Assembly (NCBI GenBank): GCA_029204045.2
Contig: CM055081.1
Location: 7,264,568-7,328,567, forward strand
DNA: 64,000 bases
From: Tillandsia leiboldiana
Lineage: Eukaryota; Streptophyta; Magnoliopsida; Poales; Bromeliaceae
Direction: 5' to 3'
The number at the start of each line of letters is the position of its first letter. Within the stretch, counting starts at the first letter, position 1. Positions 11,426 through 23,396 of the stretch are shown here, in pieces. The translations under genes were made by a program, and so were the position numbers. The notes below the pieces were generated by a model, which did not search any database, was not told the origin of the DNA, and saw only the letters and a list, made by a program, of their open reading frames with translations.

Positions 11426-11887
11426 CAACAATTCAAAAAAAAGTATTTTGTAAGATTCGGTGCACAGAATGATCAAGGCCGGGTTAGGCTTCACCACCCC
11501 AGCGTGCGGCACGAATCTCAAAGAAGGGCATATATGTAACGGTGGTCTTTCACGTTCCAAACAAAGAAAAATAAAAAAATGAAGGCCTTGTTTCATCATC
11601 ATCGCCCTCACGACCCCCGGCATCCTGAGCCTCGCGTCGGAGGCGGAGCCCATGGCGCTCGCGGAGAAGACGAAGGGGGCGGCGGCCAAGGAGAGCAAGC
11701 TGTGGGGCGGGCGCTTCCAGGAGAACGTGACCGACGCGGTGGCGCTTCCAGGAGAACGTGACCGACGCGGTGGAGAGGTTTGGCGAGTCCGTCTCCTTCG
11801 ACAAGAAGCTCTACAAGCACGACATCAGGGGCAGCAGAGCCCACACCAACATGCTCGCCCAGCAGGTGCTGCCTCCTTTTTGATGTC

Positions 11888-12180
11888 TTTGTAGCGTGCC
11901 CATCAGGTGTTCGACGAAATGCTTCAGTGGTTGTGTTTAGAATGAAGCTTTAGTTTTGGGGAGGTAATGATATGGGGCTTTTTTACGGGTTTGTAGCTTG
12001 CCCATCAGGTGTTCAACGAAATGCCTCAGTGGTTGTGTTTAGAATGAAGCTTTAGTTTTGGCGAGGTACTGATATGGGGTTTTTTTATGGGTTTGTAGCG
12101 TGCCCATCAGGTGTTCGACGAAATGCCTCAGTGGTTGTGTTTAGTATGAAGCTTTAGTTTTGGTGAGGTACTGATATGGG
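11888..12180 (+). repeat. 102 bp tandem repeat in pseudogene intron 1 (2.9 copies)
   Basis: Units 11888..11989, 11990..12091 and 12092..about 12180, each starting TTTGTAGC(G/T)TGCCCATCAG. The intact gene has no unit at the matching place (18240..18260), where it goes directly from 'gatgtcttt' to 'ggttactgatatggggg'. Confidence 0.9.
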
Positions 12181-12824
12181 GGCGAGGAAATGTTGCTTTT
12201 TTGTGGGTTTTGTTGGGAGAACGATGAGGCCGAGGAAAGGCGTCTCCTTTATGCGCTGTAGATTGTGTGATCATTGTATTTGGGACAACGGAGATTTTGC
12301 TGAGGATGGTGCATTGTCGAAACATTGATGCGGCATCTTAGATTGTTTAAACGTTGTAGTTGGGAGAATGGGGTATTCTTGGTGCATTATAGAAATAATT
12401 ATGGTGCAGCTTCTTGGAATGTTATTTACACTTTGTTTTGGTACCAAATCAAGATAGGATTGAATTGATTTTTGAGATACCATGAATTCAGATGAATTGA
12501 TCTTGGATCTAATTTCTTTCATTTGGAATACAAAGTGATAAGTTTAGGCCTTGCTTTGCTTTGCTTCTGCTTTTTTGAGTTCAAGGAACAAAAAGTGATT
12601 GCTATGTTCTTCTTTGCAGGGTTTGATTACTGTTTATTTTTTTACTTTGGCATGATTTTTTCACTCGAATTGTTAATGCAACTATTGTCAGTAACCTTTC
12701 TGTTTGATAATGTTTTTGAACCAATTCATATATATGTTTTAAATTTTCAGCTGGCATTGATTAGATTAGCTTTGAAGAATGAGGAATTAATAGTTCCTGG
12801 CTATACTCATTTGCAGAGGGCTAC

Positions 12825-13110
12825 TATATTTACCGTGGGCTCTGCTGCCGCTGCCGCTGATGTCGTGCTTTTAGAGCTTCTTGCCGAAGGAGACGTACTC
12901 GTATATTTACCGTGGGCTTTGCTGCCGCTGATGTCGTGTGCTTTTAGAGCTTCTTGCCGAAGGAGACGTACTCGTATATTTACCGTGGGTTCTGCTGCCG
13001 CTGATGTCGTGCTTTTAGAGCTTCTTGCCGAAGGAGACGTACTCGCCGAACCTCTCCGCCGCTTCCGTCCACAGCTTGCTCTCCTTGGCCGCCGCAGTCG
13101 CCGTGAGCAT
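12825..13110 (-). repeat. Inverted ASL exon 1 fragment with three tandem copies
   Basis: Read on the minus strand this is ASL exon 1: the GAGAGGTTCGGCGAGTACGT segment, then TCCTTCGGCAAGAAGCTCTA and AAGCACGACATCAGCGGCAG. The part from GCGAGTACG to GCCCACGGTAAATATA is repeated three times (12825..12901, 12902..12974, 12975..13045). The single outer part 13046..13110 extends back to the GCGGCCAAGGAGAGCAAGCT segment. Confidence 0.88.
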
Positions 13111-14720
13111 TAAAATTACTGATTTTTTAAACTTTTCTTATCTATTATGTAAATTACACAAACTTTTTTATTTTTTTAAAATTTAAATTATTTTACATAT
13201 CATCTAATTTATTAAATTATTTATATAAAAAATAATACATTTAAAAAGCTACAAATAATTATTTAATTTATTTTTTTAAAAAAATTAAAAAATAGCAATT
13301 TCATCATTTATCACAACATACTACTTTTTATTCTTCTTATTTCTAATTATCAAATCAAATAATAATATTTTTATATCTGGTACTAATCTAATACTCAATT
13401 AAATACAAAATTATAATATATATATATATATTATAAATTTTAAATTATAAATATGTTTGGTGGTTTCGTCTCACCCTACTTATTTGTCGGGAAGTAATGT
13501 ATAATTATAAGTATAACCTTCAACTTTCTTCTCCCCGATTTTGTAATTATAATAAATTTAATTTTTGAATCAATAATAATTTTTTAATTTGATTTTTATT
13601 TTAAATTTTAAATTTTAAAGTTTTTTTGGTGTAAAATTTTAAATCTATTACGGCAAATCAAAATTTATATCCTAATTGAGTCTTTAAACTAAAATTTGAG
13701 ATAAAATTATAGTTCATTCAATTAGTAAAAGAATCAACTAATATTAATTTTTGAGTTGGTTGCGATCCCAAATTTGTAATTTATTTTTCAATTTGATAAT
13801 TATATCTATAGTTCGTGATATTGGAAAAAGGTTATGACAAATATATATAATTTATATAGACAAAAATTTTAAATTATATGGATTATATTAGTTTATATTC
13901 AGATTTATAAATTAAAATATTTTATAGTTTAGTTAGAATAATTATGGTGCATACACATACTTCATTAAATGATTAATTCTATACATATTCTCTAATTAAT
14001 TATTATTCTACAAGTAACTGAATCATTATATTAGAAAAAAATTATAAAATAATATTTTGAATAGACAAATTTTTTAAATGGCATAGATTATATCAGTTTA
14101 TATTTAAAATTTAAAAATTAAAATATTATTTTACGAGTAACAAAAAAAAAAAAGAAGAGAAAAAACTTAGGATTACAAATAATCTTATCATCTTCCAATT
14201 AATAAAGGTATGAATACTATTTTATTGCTGTCTCTCTTTATATTCTAAGGATAAGTTTTATATAATTTTTTTTTTATTTTTTAGGTTTCACCATAAACGA
14301 AGTAACGCCTATTTAATTTTTTTTTATTTAATAATTTTGTTTAAAAAAAAAAAAAAAAAATAGAATTGTTATGGACTATGAAATCAACTGAACTTTAAAA
14401 TTGAAGAGAAAAAGGATTATAATATCAGATACTATGAGTTTGAATCAAAAAAAATTTACTTTCTTTACTTTCTCATTAATTTTTTTATTATTTATTAAAA
14501 TAAACTATGAATTATTATGCTATTATATTAAATTATATGATCTTGTATGGAGGTTTAGAATATGTTTGAAATTTCTACTCTCATGCCATAATAAGATATT
14601 TGATTGATTTTTATTATTATTATTTTTTTATTTTTTTTTATTATGTGAATTTAATAAGTCATTTTGTATTTTATATATTTTTTTACATATTTATTTAATA
14701 TCTATATTTGATAATTATCT

Positions 14721-14763
<43 letters not shown>

Positions 14764-17700
14764 CCTATTGGTTTTTATTTTTAAGATCACCATGGTAATT
14801 TTTTTAAATGAGTGGTGAGTTGCTTAGGTGGTCGACCCATAAAACATAATTTAAAAAATATATACAATAATATTATATAATTGAATATACAACTATTAGG
14901 AGAGGGAGTTTTAATAATTATTTTTATGATTTGTTAATAAATTCATCATATAAAAAATTTATTTTACGAAAAAAATTACTTTTTTTTTTATTTTTGATAT
15001 TAATCTTTATTTTGAATCTCTATATATTTTTAGCATTAACCTTCGTGTTGTTGATATAGTTTATAAGTAATTGCTTACAATTTTAATTATATTAAAAAAA
15101 AAATTATATAAATAACAGAATAGAAAAAATAGAACAATCTTATCTTTTTTTTTTTTTGTGGATGGAGAGTTGTTAAACTATATAATTTATTATATTAAAA
15201 AAAATTATAAAAATATAAAATAAAGAGTTTTAAGAGTTTCTTACAATTAATCTTTTTATTTTTTAAATAATAAGACATGAATGTTACTTTATTGTTGTCT
15301 CTTACATTTTAAATCTCTCACATTTTAAAGATAAGTTTTAGATAATTTTTCAAATCAAGTAATGGATAATTAATTTATATAATTTTTTTTTTATTGTTTA
15401 GTAATTTTGTTCCTCGAAAAAAATGAAGTAAAATTAATATGGGCTATCGCATTAACTGACTTTGAAATTAAACGAAAAAAAAAATATAGCAGAAAATACT
15501 GTAGATTTGAATTATATTTTATTATTATTATTTATTTGTTTATTATTTTATTAAGATGAATTATGAATTATTATATTATTATATTAAATTACATGGTTTT
15601 TAAGGAGGCTTAAAAAATATTTAAAAATTTCTACTCTCATACGCAATAAGATGTTTAATTGATATTTACTTTTAATTTTATTATGTGAATGTAATAAATT
15701 ATTTTGTATTGTATATCTCTATTTTTTTACGTATTTATTTGACATTAATATATGATAATTTTTTTATAAAGATACTTTTTTTTTTTTATCCTTTAAAGAT
15801 AAAAATATATAAATACCTTTCAACTATAAGCAATTATAAGATGTCCTCCTCAACTATTTTTTATTTGACTTTCTTAATATAAAAAAATATATGGAGAGAT
15901 TTTTTTGCTATATGCTATTTCTAAATAAGCCCCTCAATTTTTGTTTAGTAACACAGTCAACTTTAATTAATTTTAATTTAAATTTTATATTTTTTTATAT
16001 TAAAAAATTATCAAATTTAATAATTTTATATAATTATTAATTATTAATTACTCATGGGCTTCTATTCTATTAATTTAGTTATAAAAAAAATTATTTATTT
16101 GATTATTATATAAATTTTAATAATATTCAATATATATACACAAAATTTTAATTTAATATTAAAATAATTTTATTTTTTTTATTTAATTTACTAATTAATA
16201 CGTGTCGCTCACGTATTTTAATCAGAAAATTAAGTATCTATCCGTGTCTTACAGAACGAAGCAATGCGTATCGTGCCACTAATTAGGCGGCACGGTACAG
16301 AGATGGTCTTTCTTGGTCATCTTGTGTTGCGATACTCTCTTGGTATCGAACTAGAACTAGACAGAGCGATACCCCAAAGAGTATCACGGTACATGCCGCT
16401 GTGTGTCCCTCATCTATTTTTTTTTTCTTTTCACTTTTATCTTCTCTTCTATTCTGCTCTTTCTTTTTTTTTTCCTCTCACATCTCTTACTTTATTTTTT
16501 TTCTTTTCTTTTTTTCTCATAATTTCTTTTTAAAATTTTCTTTCAATCTCTTATTATTTTTTGATCACTTCAATTTTAAAAAAATAAATAAATAAATAGT
16601 AAAATCGAAGATCAACTTATTAGGTAAGTTAAAAAATGTACAACTTTAATTTTTTTTTACATATATTTAGAATATATTTAACTTGCATAGTTTATTTTGT
16701 AATTAAATATAAAATTATACAAAATTTTATTAACAATTTATAAAAATTTAAAAATATATCTACTTGATTTAATCATTATATAGTCAATTTTAAATTTTTT
16801 TTGTACGGATTTAGTATTTTGCGCGAGATTTAGGATATTTTTAACTTTGAAAATTTTATTATTAAATTTAGAAATATAAAAATTCTAATAAAATCGAAAA
16901 CTAAATAGAAATAATTGATATTTAAATTTACTTAATGTATATATAATATGGTTTAATATTAAATTTTTATAAATAAATTGTACAAATTTTTTATTTAAAT
17001 TTAAGAAAAATTAATTTTTTTTGATGAATTTGTAATTTTTTCATAATTGTTTTTTAAAAAATAATTTTCTCGAATTTATATTTATAATTTTTAAAATTCT
17101 AAAAAATAAAAGATAAATAAAAAAAATAAAAAATTAATTAATTTTTATTATTGTTTAATTTATTCATTGTATGATTTATTATTAAAATTTTGTGGACAAA
17201 TTTTATAATTATTTTAAAATTTTTTAAAAAAATTAATTTTTTTAATTTTTTATAAATATTTTATAAAAATTTGAAAAAAAAAAAAAAAACTATCACTGCA
17301 TTTGAGATTTCATTCAAGTTTAGTTTAGTCATCATATAATTTTTTATCGAATCAATACGAGTGAATTTTATAATTTTTTATAATTTTTTTTTAAAAAAAA
17401 ATAATTTTCTCTATACATTAATTATAGTTGCATTTAATTTTATCTATAAAGAAGACTATTATTATATTAAGTTATTAACTATAAATTAGTAAATTATTAT
17501 TGACATTAAATTAAAACAAATTAATATATAATCAAAATTTATAAGTATTATTGTAAAATTTTTAAAGTAATATTTTAAAATTTTATTAGATAGAAAACAT
17601 TAAAATAAAATTGTATAAAGCGTGTTGTGCGTGTCCGTTGGCATGAAAGCGTGCAATTATGCCATATCGTAGCAGACAACTACCAGCACATCCCGACATT

Positions 17701-17780
17701 TTTATTCTTAATTTTAATTAATTTTTATTTATTTATGAAATTATCCGTTCTCAGTTTATTCCCAGCGAAAGGCAGCTTAA
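13111..17780. other. AT-rich gene-free spacer between the two ASL copies
   Basis: Very AT-rich, full of T and A homopolymers. No coding exon, tRNA or other RNA gene recognised. The region 16200-16420 is locally GC-richer with several GTATCG/CGATAC words and may be a transposon scrap, but I could not assign it. Confidence 0.5.
14728..14761. repeat. (TAA)n microsatellite
   Basis: About 11 TAA units. Confidence 0.85.
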
Positions 17781-17924
17781 GAAACCCTAGGTTGAGGGAG
17801 GCAACTCCACCCCAGCGCCGGCACGAATCTCAAAGAAGGGCGGCGCCGCAATCGGACCAACAAGTGCCTGTATGCAACGGCGGTCGTTCCAAACAAAAAT
17901 AAAAAAAATAAAAAAAATAAAAAA

Positions 17925-19564
17925 ATGAGGGCCTTCCATCAACATCGCCCCCACGCTCCCGCTCTCCACCTCCGCGACCTCCATCACCCCCGCCCCGTGA
18001 GCCTCCTCTCGGAGGCGGAGTCCATGGCGCTCGTGGAGAAGACGAAGGGGGCGGCGGCGGCGGCGGTGGCGGCCAAGGAGACCAAGTTGTGGGGCGGGCG
18101 CTTCCAGAAGAACGTGACCGACGCGGTGGAGAGGTTCGGCGAGTCCGTCTCCTTCGACAAGAAGCTCTACAAGCACGACATCAGGGGCAGCAGAGCCCAC
18201 GCCAACATGCTCGCCCAGAAGGTGCTGCCTCCTTTTTGATGTCTTTGGTTACTGATATGGGGGCGAGGAAAGGTTGCTTTTTTGTGGGTTTTGTTGGGAG
18301 AACGATGAGGCCGAGGAAAGGCGTCTCCTTTATGCGCTTTAGAATTTAGATTGTGTGATCATTGTATTTGGAAAAACGGAGATTTTTCTGAGGTTGGTGC
18401 ATTGACGAAACATTGATGCGGCATCTTAGATTGTTTAAACGTTGTAGTTGGGAGAGTGGGGTATTCTTGGTGCATTATAGAAATTATGGTGCAGCTTCTT
18501 GGAATGTTATTTACACTTTGTTTTGGTACCAAATCAAGATAGGATTGAATTGATTTGAGATACCATTAATTGAGATGAATTGATCTTGGACCTAATTTCT
18601 TTTGTTTGGAATACAAAGTGATAAGTTTTGGCCTTGCTTTGCTTTGCTTCTGCTTTTTTTGAGTTCAAGGAATAAAAAGTGATTGTTATGCTTCTTCTTC
18701 GCAGGGTTTGATTACTGTTAGTGACAGGGACAACATTTTGCATGGCCTTGATGAGATAGAGAGACGCATTAAATCTGGTGAATTTGAGTGGAGGAGAGAC
18801 AGGGAGGATGTTCACATGAATATAGAAGCAGCACTAACCGACTTGATTGGTGAACCTGCGAAGAAACTCCATACTGCGAGAAGTCGGAACGATCAAGTTG
18901 TGACAGATCTTAGATTGTGGTGCCGTGAAGCCATTGATGAAATTCTTACTCACATCAGGCAACTTCAGGTCCCGTCTAACTAATACCTGTAATTATCTAT
19001 TTTTCTTGAATCTTCTTTTCTGGTCTTCGTAGTTATTCACTTTCAGAATTTATAGCACCGAAGTCCTGCAATTCCTCTATTGAAATAGTGGAACAACCTG
19101 TAGGTGTTGCCTACATTCTCAATTCTTAATGTACTGTTATTCTTTTACTTTGGCATGATTTTTTCACTCGAATTGTTAATGCAACTGTCATCTACTACCT
19201 TTCTGTTTTATAATGTTTTTGAACTAATTCATATATTTTAAATTTTCAGGTGGCATTGGTTAGATTAGCTTTGAAGAATGAGGGATTAATAGTGCCTGGT
19301 TATACTCATTTGCAGAGGGCGCAGCCTATTTTGCTTCAGCATCTTCTGTTATCGTATGTTGAACAGGTACATGTTTGCTTGATTTATTTGTTTCCTTCTA
19401 CTTTGGAAAGCCCAGAGGAACTCTACTGCGTTGGCATCTTTAGAAGAAAAGCTTGTATGCTTGTTTTTTTAATTAAATAGTAAAGAGTTGAATTTTCAAT
19501 GATTTCTGCCTCCTTGTATCTCATCCCTGAACAAAGCCACTTAACAAGCAGAAGAAAGGGCATG

Positions 19565-19606
<42 letters not shown>

Positions 19607-22258
19607 CAGTTAGCAATATATGCAGCACATTCTACTTAGTTAATCACAACTGTGATCCATTTTTGTCTTAAAATGTTGGTGTAGTTATCATTGTCTAGGC
19701 TGGTTTATCTTTTCAATAATCTTAGATGAGCTCTTCTACCTAAGAACAACCTTTATGCGAAGTTTGATGATTTGGCAAATAGTATTGATTTATGAGTAAT
19801 GAGCATTGAAAGCTTGAATGGGTTTTTGATAGTGTTGTTACTTGATTAGCCCATGTATATGCCTCTTGAAAGTAACTCTAGATAAATTTTCATTTCCATT
19901 AAAACTTTTTTTTAGCTGGACCGTGATGCTGCTCGGCTAGTCAATTGCAAGGAGAGGTTGAACTTTTGCCCACTAGGTGCTTGTGCTTTGGCTGGTACAG
20001 GGCTCCCAATTGATAGGTTCATGACTGCAAAAGAGTTAGAGTTCACTGCTCCTATGAGGAACAGGTAATTTTTAACTTGCTTTATTTACTACAGCTGATT
20101 TTCTATTGTCTTGAATTTCCTCTAAATTTCCATGAAACTAGGGCAACTGCAATAGATCTGTTTTTACATTATTTCCTGAGTCTCATGAAGTTCAACAGAA
20201 GCACCTCCATAATACTTAATTAAGATTGACGGATACCTGTGTTTGTTTGTTTTCCTGTTTATGCTTGTATATCTCTGTGTGGTCTACATGTGTATGGTCG
20301 CCTTGTGGTGTTGCCCTGGAAAATTTAAATGGCTTTGAAGACATTTCTTGTGCATGCTTAGATAGTAAGTCAAAATTTTCAAAGTTTAGGCACTTATTTC
20401 AAATCACTGTAATGTTAGTAAAATAAAAAATTCGAAGTTCAGGTATCTATTTAAAAATATGCGGTAGTTCGGGTAAAGTCTGTACCTCTTTATTAATAGA
20501 AGAGAGATGAGTTGATGATAGTAGCAATAAGGTAAGACATAAATCCTTCACTGTGGTGGCTGTGAGGGTGGAAAGTGTTCTTAGTAACAGCCCCACCATG
20601 TAGGATTGTCCCATACCATTTAAACTTAGCCCATTAAATATGAATCAATTCCCAGGTTGCAGGGAAAAAAAATGCAAATCTAGGTTGTGGTGAAATAAAC
20701 ATTTTGTGAGGCGGTCGGTAGATGTTTTTTCTGTTACATCTATTCGTTAGTAAACTAGAGAAACATCTCACTGATTTATCAGTACAAATGGCGATCATTG
20801 GGTGGAATAATATTTTTAATTTTTTTCCTTCTCAATTTGTAAATGCTTTTTTTTTTGGTAAGCCATGTATTTGTAGTAGAGAATAGAGATCATTGTTTTA
20901 TGGAAGCATTAATTTTTATTTTTCTTAGGGGTAGGGGGCAGCATGACATTCGGTGTTATTGACATTCATTGGTAAAAAAAAAATAATCTATACTCTTATT
21001 ATAAATGTGTAACTTGACTATGCTGGTAATTTGTTCTTGTAACTGCATCATTCTCTCCTGGAAAATTTTGTTTCTTGTGCAGCATCGATGCAGTATCAGA
21101 CCGCGATTTTGTGTTGGAGTTCCTGTCGGCAAATTCCATCGCGGCTATTCATCTTTCACGACTTGGTGAAGAATGGGTCTTATGGGCATCGGAGGAATTT
21201 GGGTTCTTGACACCCAGCGACTCGGTTTCAACCGGAAGCAGTATAATGCCACAGAAGAAAAATCCTGACCCGATGGAACTTGTTCGTGGGAAATCTGCAA
21301 GAGTTGTAGGAAATCTTGTGACTCTTCTAGTTCTCTGCAAAGGGCTTCCCCAAGCCTACAATCGTGATCTGCAAGTACATTTGCTGAAAAGACTCATTTG
21401 TTACTTTTTTCTTAGTAACTTAAAAGGATTGGATCTGTTGATTATTCTCTCTTGGGACAGGAGGACAAGGAGCCTTTGTTTGACAGTGTTAAAACAATAC
21501 TAGGAATGCTTGAAGTATCCACCGAGTTTGCACAAAACATATCTTTTAACCGGGAAAGGATTCAAAGTGCTCTACCGGCTGGCCATCTTGATGCCACCAC
21601 CCTCGCAGATTATCTTGTGCAGAAGGTGAATGCATCATTTCCTTATCTCGAGATAGCTCATTATATATTTCATATGTATTGCCTGTTTGGCCAAACTTCT
21701 CTATTTTCGCTAAGAATAAGTTTGGAGCTTTCGCTGTAGTGAGAATCTAAAATAAGCTTTTGGGCGCCAAAAGCAGATGGCCTAATTTGGACTGTCTGCT
21801 TCTTCTGGGGCTAGGAGCTGGTAAGGAAATTCGAGATTTGAATGTCTCTATTCTCAAACAGCTCTTTTGTAGAAACTTTGTGTTCATGGACAGCACGCCG
21901 AACGATGATGTCTCCAAACATTGTGCGTTACTTAACACTTGAAATTCGTCGCATGCGTGTTGTGTTGTAGGGAATTCCTTTCAGGACTTCTCACGAAATA
22001 GTCGGAAGGTCCGTTGCTTTGTGCATTGCTAGGAAATGCCAGCTCTCAGAACTGTCTCTCGAAGACCTAAAGAAGATAAATTCTGTGTTCGGCGAGGATG
22101 TTTACGGTTTTCTGGGAGTGGAAAATTCCGTCACGAAGTTTGTTTCTTATGGGTCGACAGGTTCAGCAGAAGTAGCCGAGCAACTGAGCCACTGGGTTTC
22201 AGAACTCAATATTGCTGAAGAACCCTTTGGTTTGCCAGGTTTGAGCTTCGAACAGTGA
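17925..22258 (+). CDS. ASL: Argininosuccinate lyase, probably plastid, 523 aa, 7 exons
   Basis: Catalyses the last step of arginine synthesis: argininosuccinate to arginine plus fumarate; plastid in plants. Exons: 17925..18221, 18705..18968, 19250..19366, 19916..20064, 21083..21374, 21461..21625, 21971..22258; all phases fit. Conserved parts: KLWGGRF at the start of the fold, TARSRNDQ (156-163) in exon 2, GYTHLQRAQP with T206/H207 in exon 3, GACALAGTGLPIDR in exon 4, and the fumarate-lyase signature GSSIMPQKKNP (327 on; mobile-loop serine in SS) in exon 5. Length equals the plant family. Two in-frame ATGs exist: 17925 (MRAFHQHRPH...) and 18024 (MALVEK). I chose the first because its 33 extra residues are Arg/His/Pro-rich with few acids until the end, fitting a short transit peptide; the second is possible. 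Exon 1 is GC-rich with an alanine repeat. A broken copy lies 6 kb upstream. Confidence 0.96.
19568..19606. repeat. T39 homopolymer in ASL intron 3
   Basis: Run of about 39 T in the sense strand followed by CAG. It looks like a strong acceptor, but the following frame does not match ASL; the real exon 4 starts at 19916. Confidence 0.85.
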
Positions 22259-23396
22259 AGCCACATGCTCTGGTAAGAGGAGCAGCTAAGTGGTTCCAGC
22301 TTGAAAATCATGCAAATTTCGAGCAAATGAAATATGAAATTATGATGATGATTAAAACACATTTCTTTACTCTTTTGTTTTTCTTTCCTGGAATGTTAGA
22401 GAGTGGAGACTTAAAATTATTTGGCAATGTAATGTTGTTGGATCAGAGAATCATGTTTTGGGCCCTTCTTGGGCTTAATAACTGGTTGATGTTATTGGTA
22501 GCCAAAAAAGCTAAACATGATCCGACCCGCCCCGACTGGATCAGGTATGCTCATGCTCGTAAACATATTTCGTATGGAATTGTAGCTTTTGTTGAGCTTG
22601 TGAAGTGTTCTATTAACGGATCCAATATTGTCGAGTATGACCCGATTTACCAGATTTAGTAAAAATCATACTTCCTGAATCGGCGAGAAAGTCACAGAAA
22701 CTGTTGCTACTGGATATGCATCTTTTTGTCGAGCAGCAGAAGCACCAGAGGTCTCAAATTATCAAACGCTGTACCAACACCAATACTGACAAATTAATTT
22801 AAAAAGCAAAACAGGATTACAAATACATTAATATCTAGTCATTTCATCCGACAAATATATTAGTATACATGCATCGCATTATTAATATTATTAATATTAT
22901 TATTATTATTATTGGATTCCTCGAATTGCGTGGGCTATCGCCAGGTGTTTGTATGGGAATTCCAATGGGAAGTAGAAAGAGCGAGAGGGATGTACAGGTG
23001 TTCCTCTGGAATCGCCACGACCTATTCCTCTCCCTCCACGCGGCCCCCCAATCCCCCGCGCCGCGTGCTAAAATGAGCTCTTCTTCCGCCGACTTAAAAG
23101 TAAAAACTCCTTCTCTGATCCCTACACTGCTGCTGCTTCTGCTACTACTACTACTACTACATTATTATTTCTGATCAACTCTTGCGAAAGAAAGAAAGAA
23201 AGAGAGAGAGATAGAGAAGAGTATAGATAGATAGATTGATAGATATTATAAGCATTATATAGAAAAAGAAAAGGAAAGGAAAAAAAATAGAGAAAAGAGA
23301 TCGATAGAGAGAGAGAGAGAGGAGGAGGAGGAGGAGGGGATCAAATTAAGAGGGAGAGGGAGAGGGAGAGGGAGAGGGAGAAGGGAGGAGAGGAGG
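22259..23396. other. ASL 3' region and OEP16-2 promoter/5' leader
   Basis: The first several hundred bases after the ASL stop are likely its 3' UTR (the frames here are read-through only). From about 23000 the sequence is CT-rich then, at 23185..23395, strongly GA-rich (AGGGAG and GAGAGA repeats) directly before the OEP16-2 ATG, typical of a plant 5' leader. Confidence 0.55.

Larger units (their letters stand above)
11579..13110 (+). pseudogene. Argininosuccinate lyase pseudogene (broken duplicate)
   Basis: A partial, rearranged copy of the ASL gene at 17925; similarity begins in the 5' leader near 11475. The first ATG (11579) opens MKALFHHHRPH but runs out of frame before the second ATG (11652, MALAEKTKG). 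A 31 bp tandem duplication beginning GCGCTTCCAGGAGAACGTGA (about 11710..11772) shifts the frame again after NVTDAV. Exon 1 can be followed to the LAQQ end near 11869. Exon 2 is almost wholly deleted: its first bases (GGTTTGATTACTGTT, 12620 onwards) run straight into intron 2 sequence. Exon 3 is recognisable from about 12751 (LALIRLALKNEELIVPGYTH) but stops at LQRA, where an antisense piece of exon 1 follows. Exons 4-7, including the GSSIMPQKKNP signature, are missing. It cannot make a working enzyme. Confidence 0.93.

Noticed and set aside
16264..16595. Phe/Ser-rich plus-strand frames
   Set aside because: Produced by T-rich sequence; no start context, domain or splice evidence.
19568..19650. 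Alternative ASL exon after the T39-CAG acceptor
   Set aside because: The following sequence has stops and does not resemble ASL; exon 4 at 19916 restores the family sequence exactly.
22255..22659. Plus-strand frame just after ASL
   Set aside because: It lies downstream of the ASL stop in the probable 3' UTR and has no recognisable domain.
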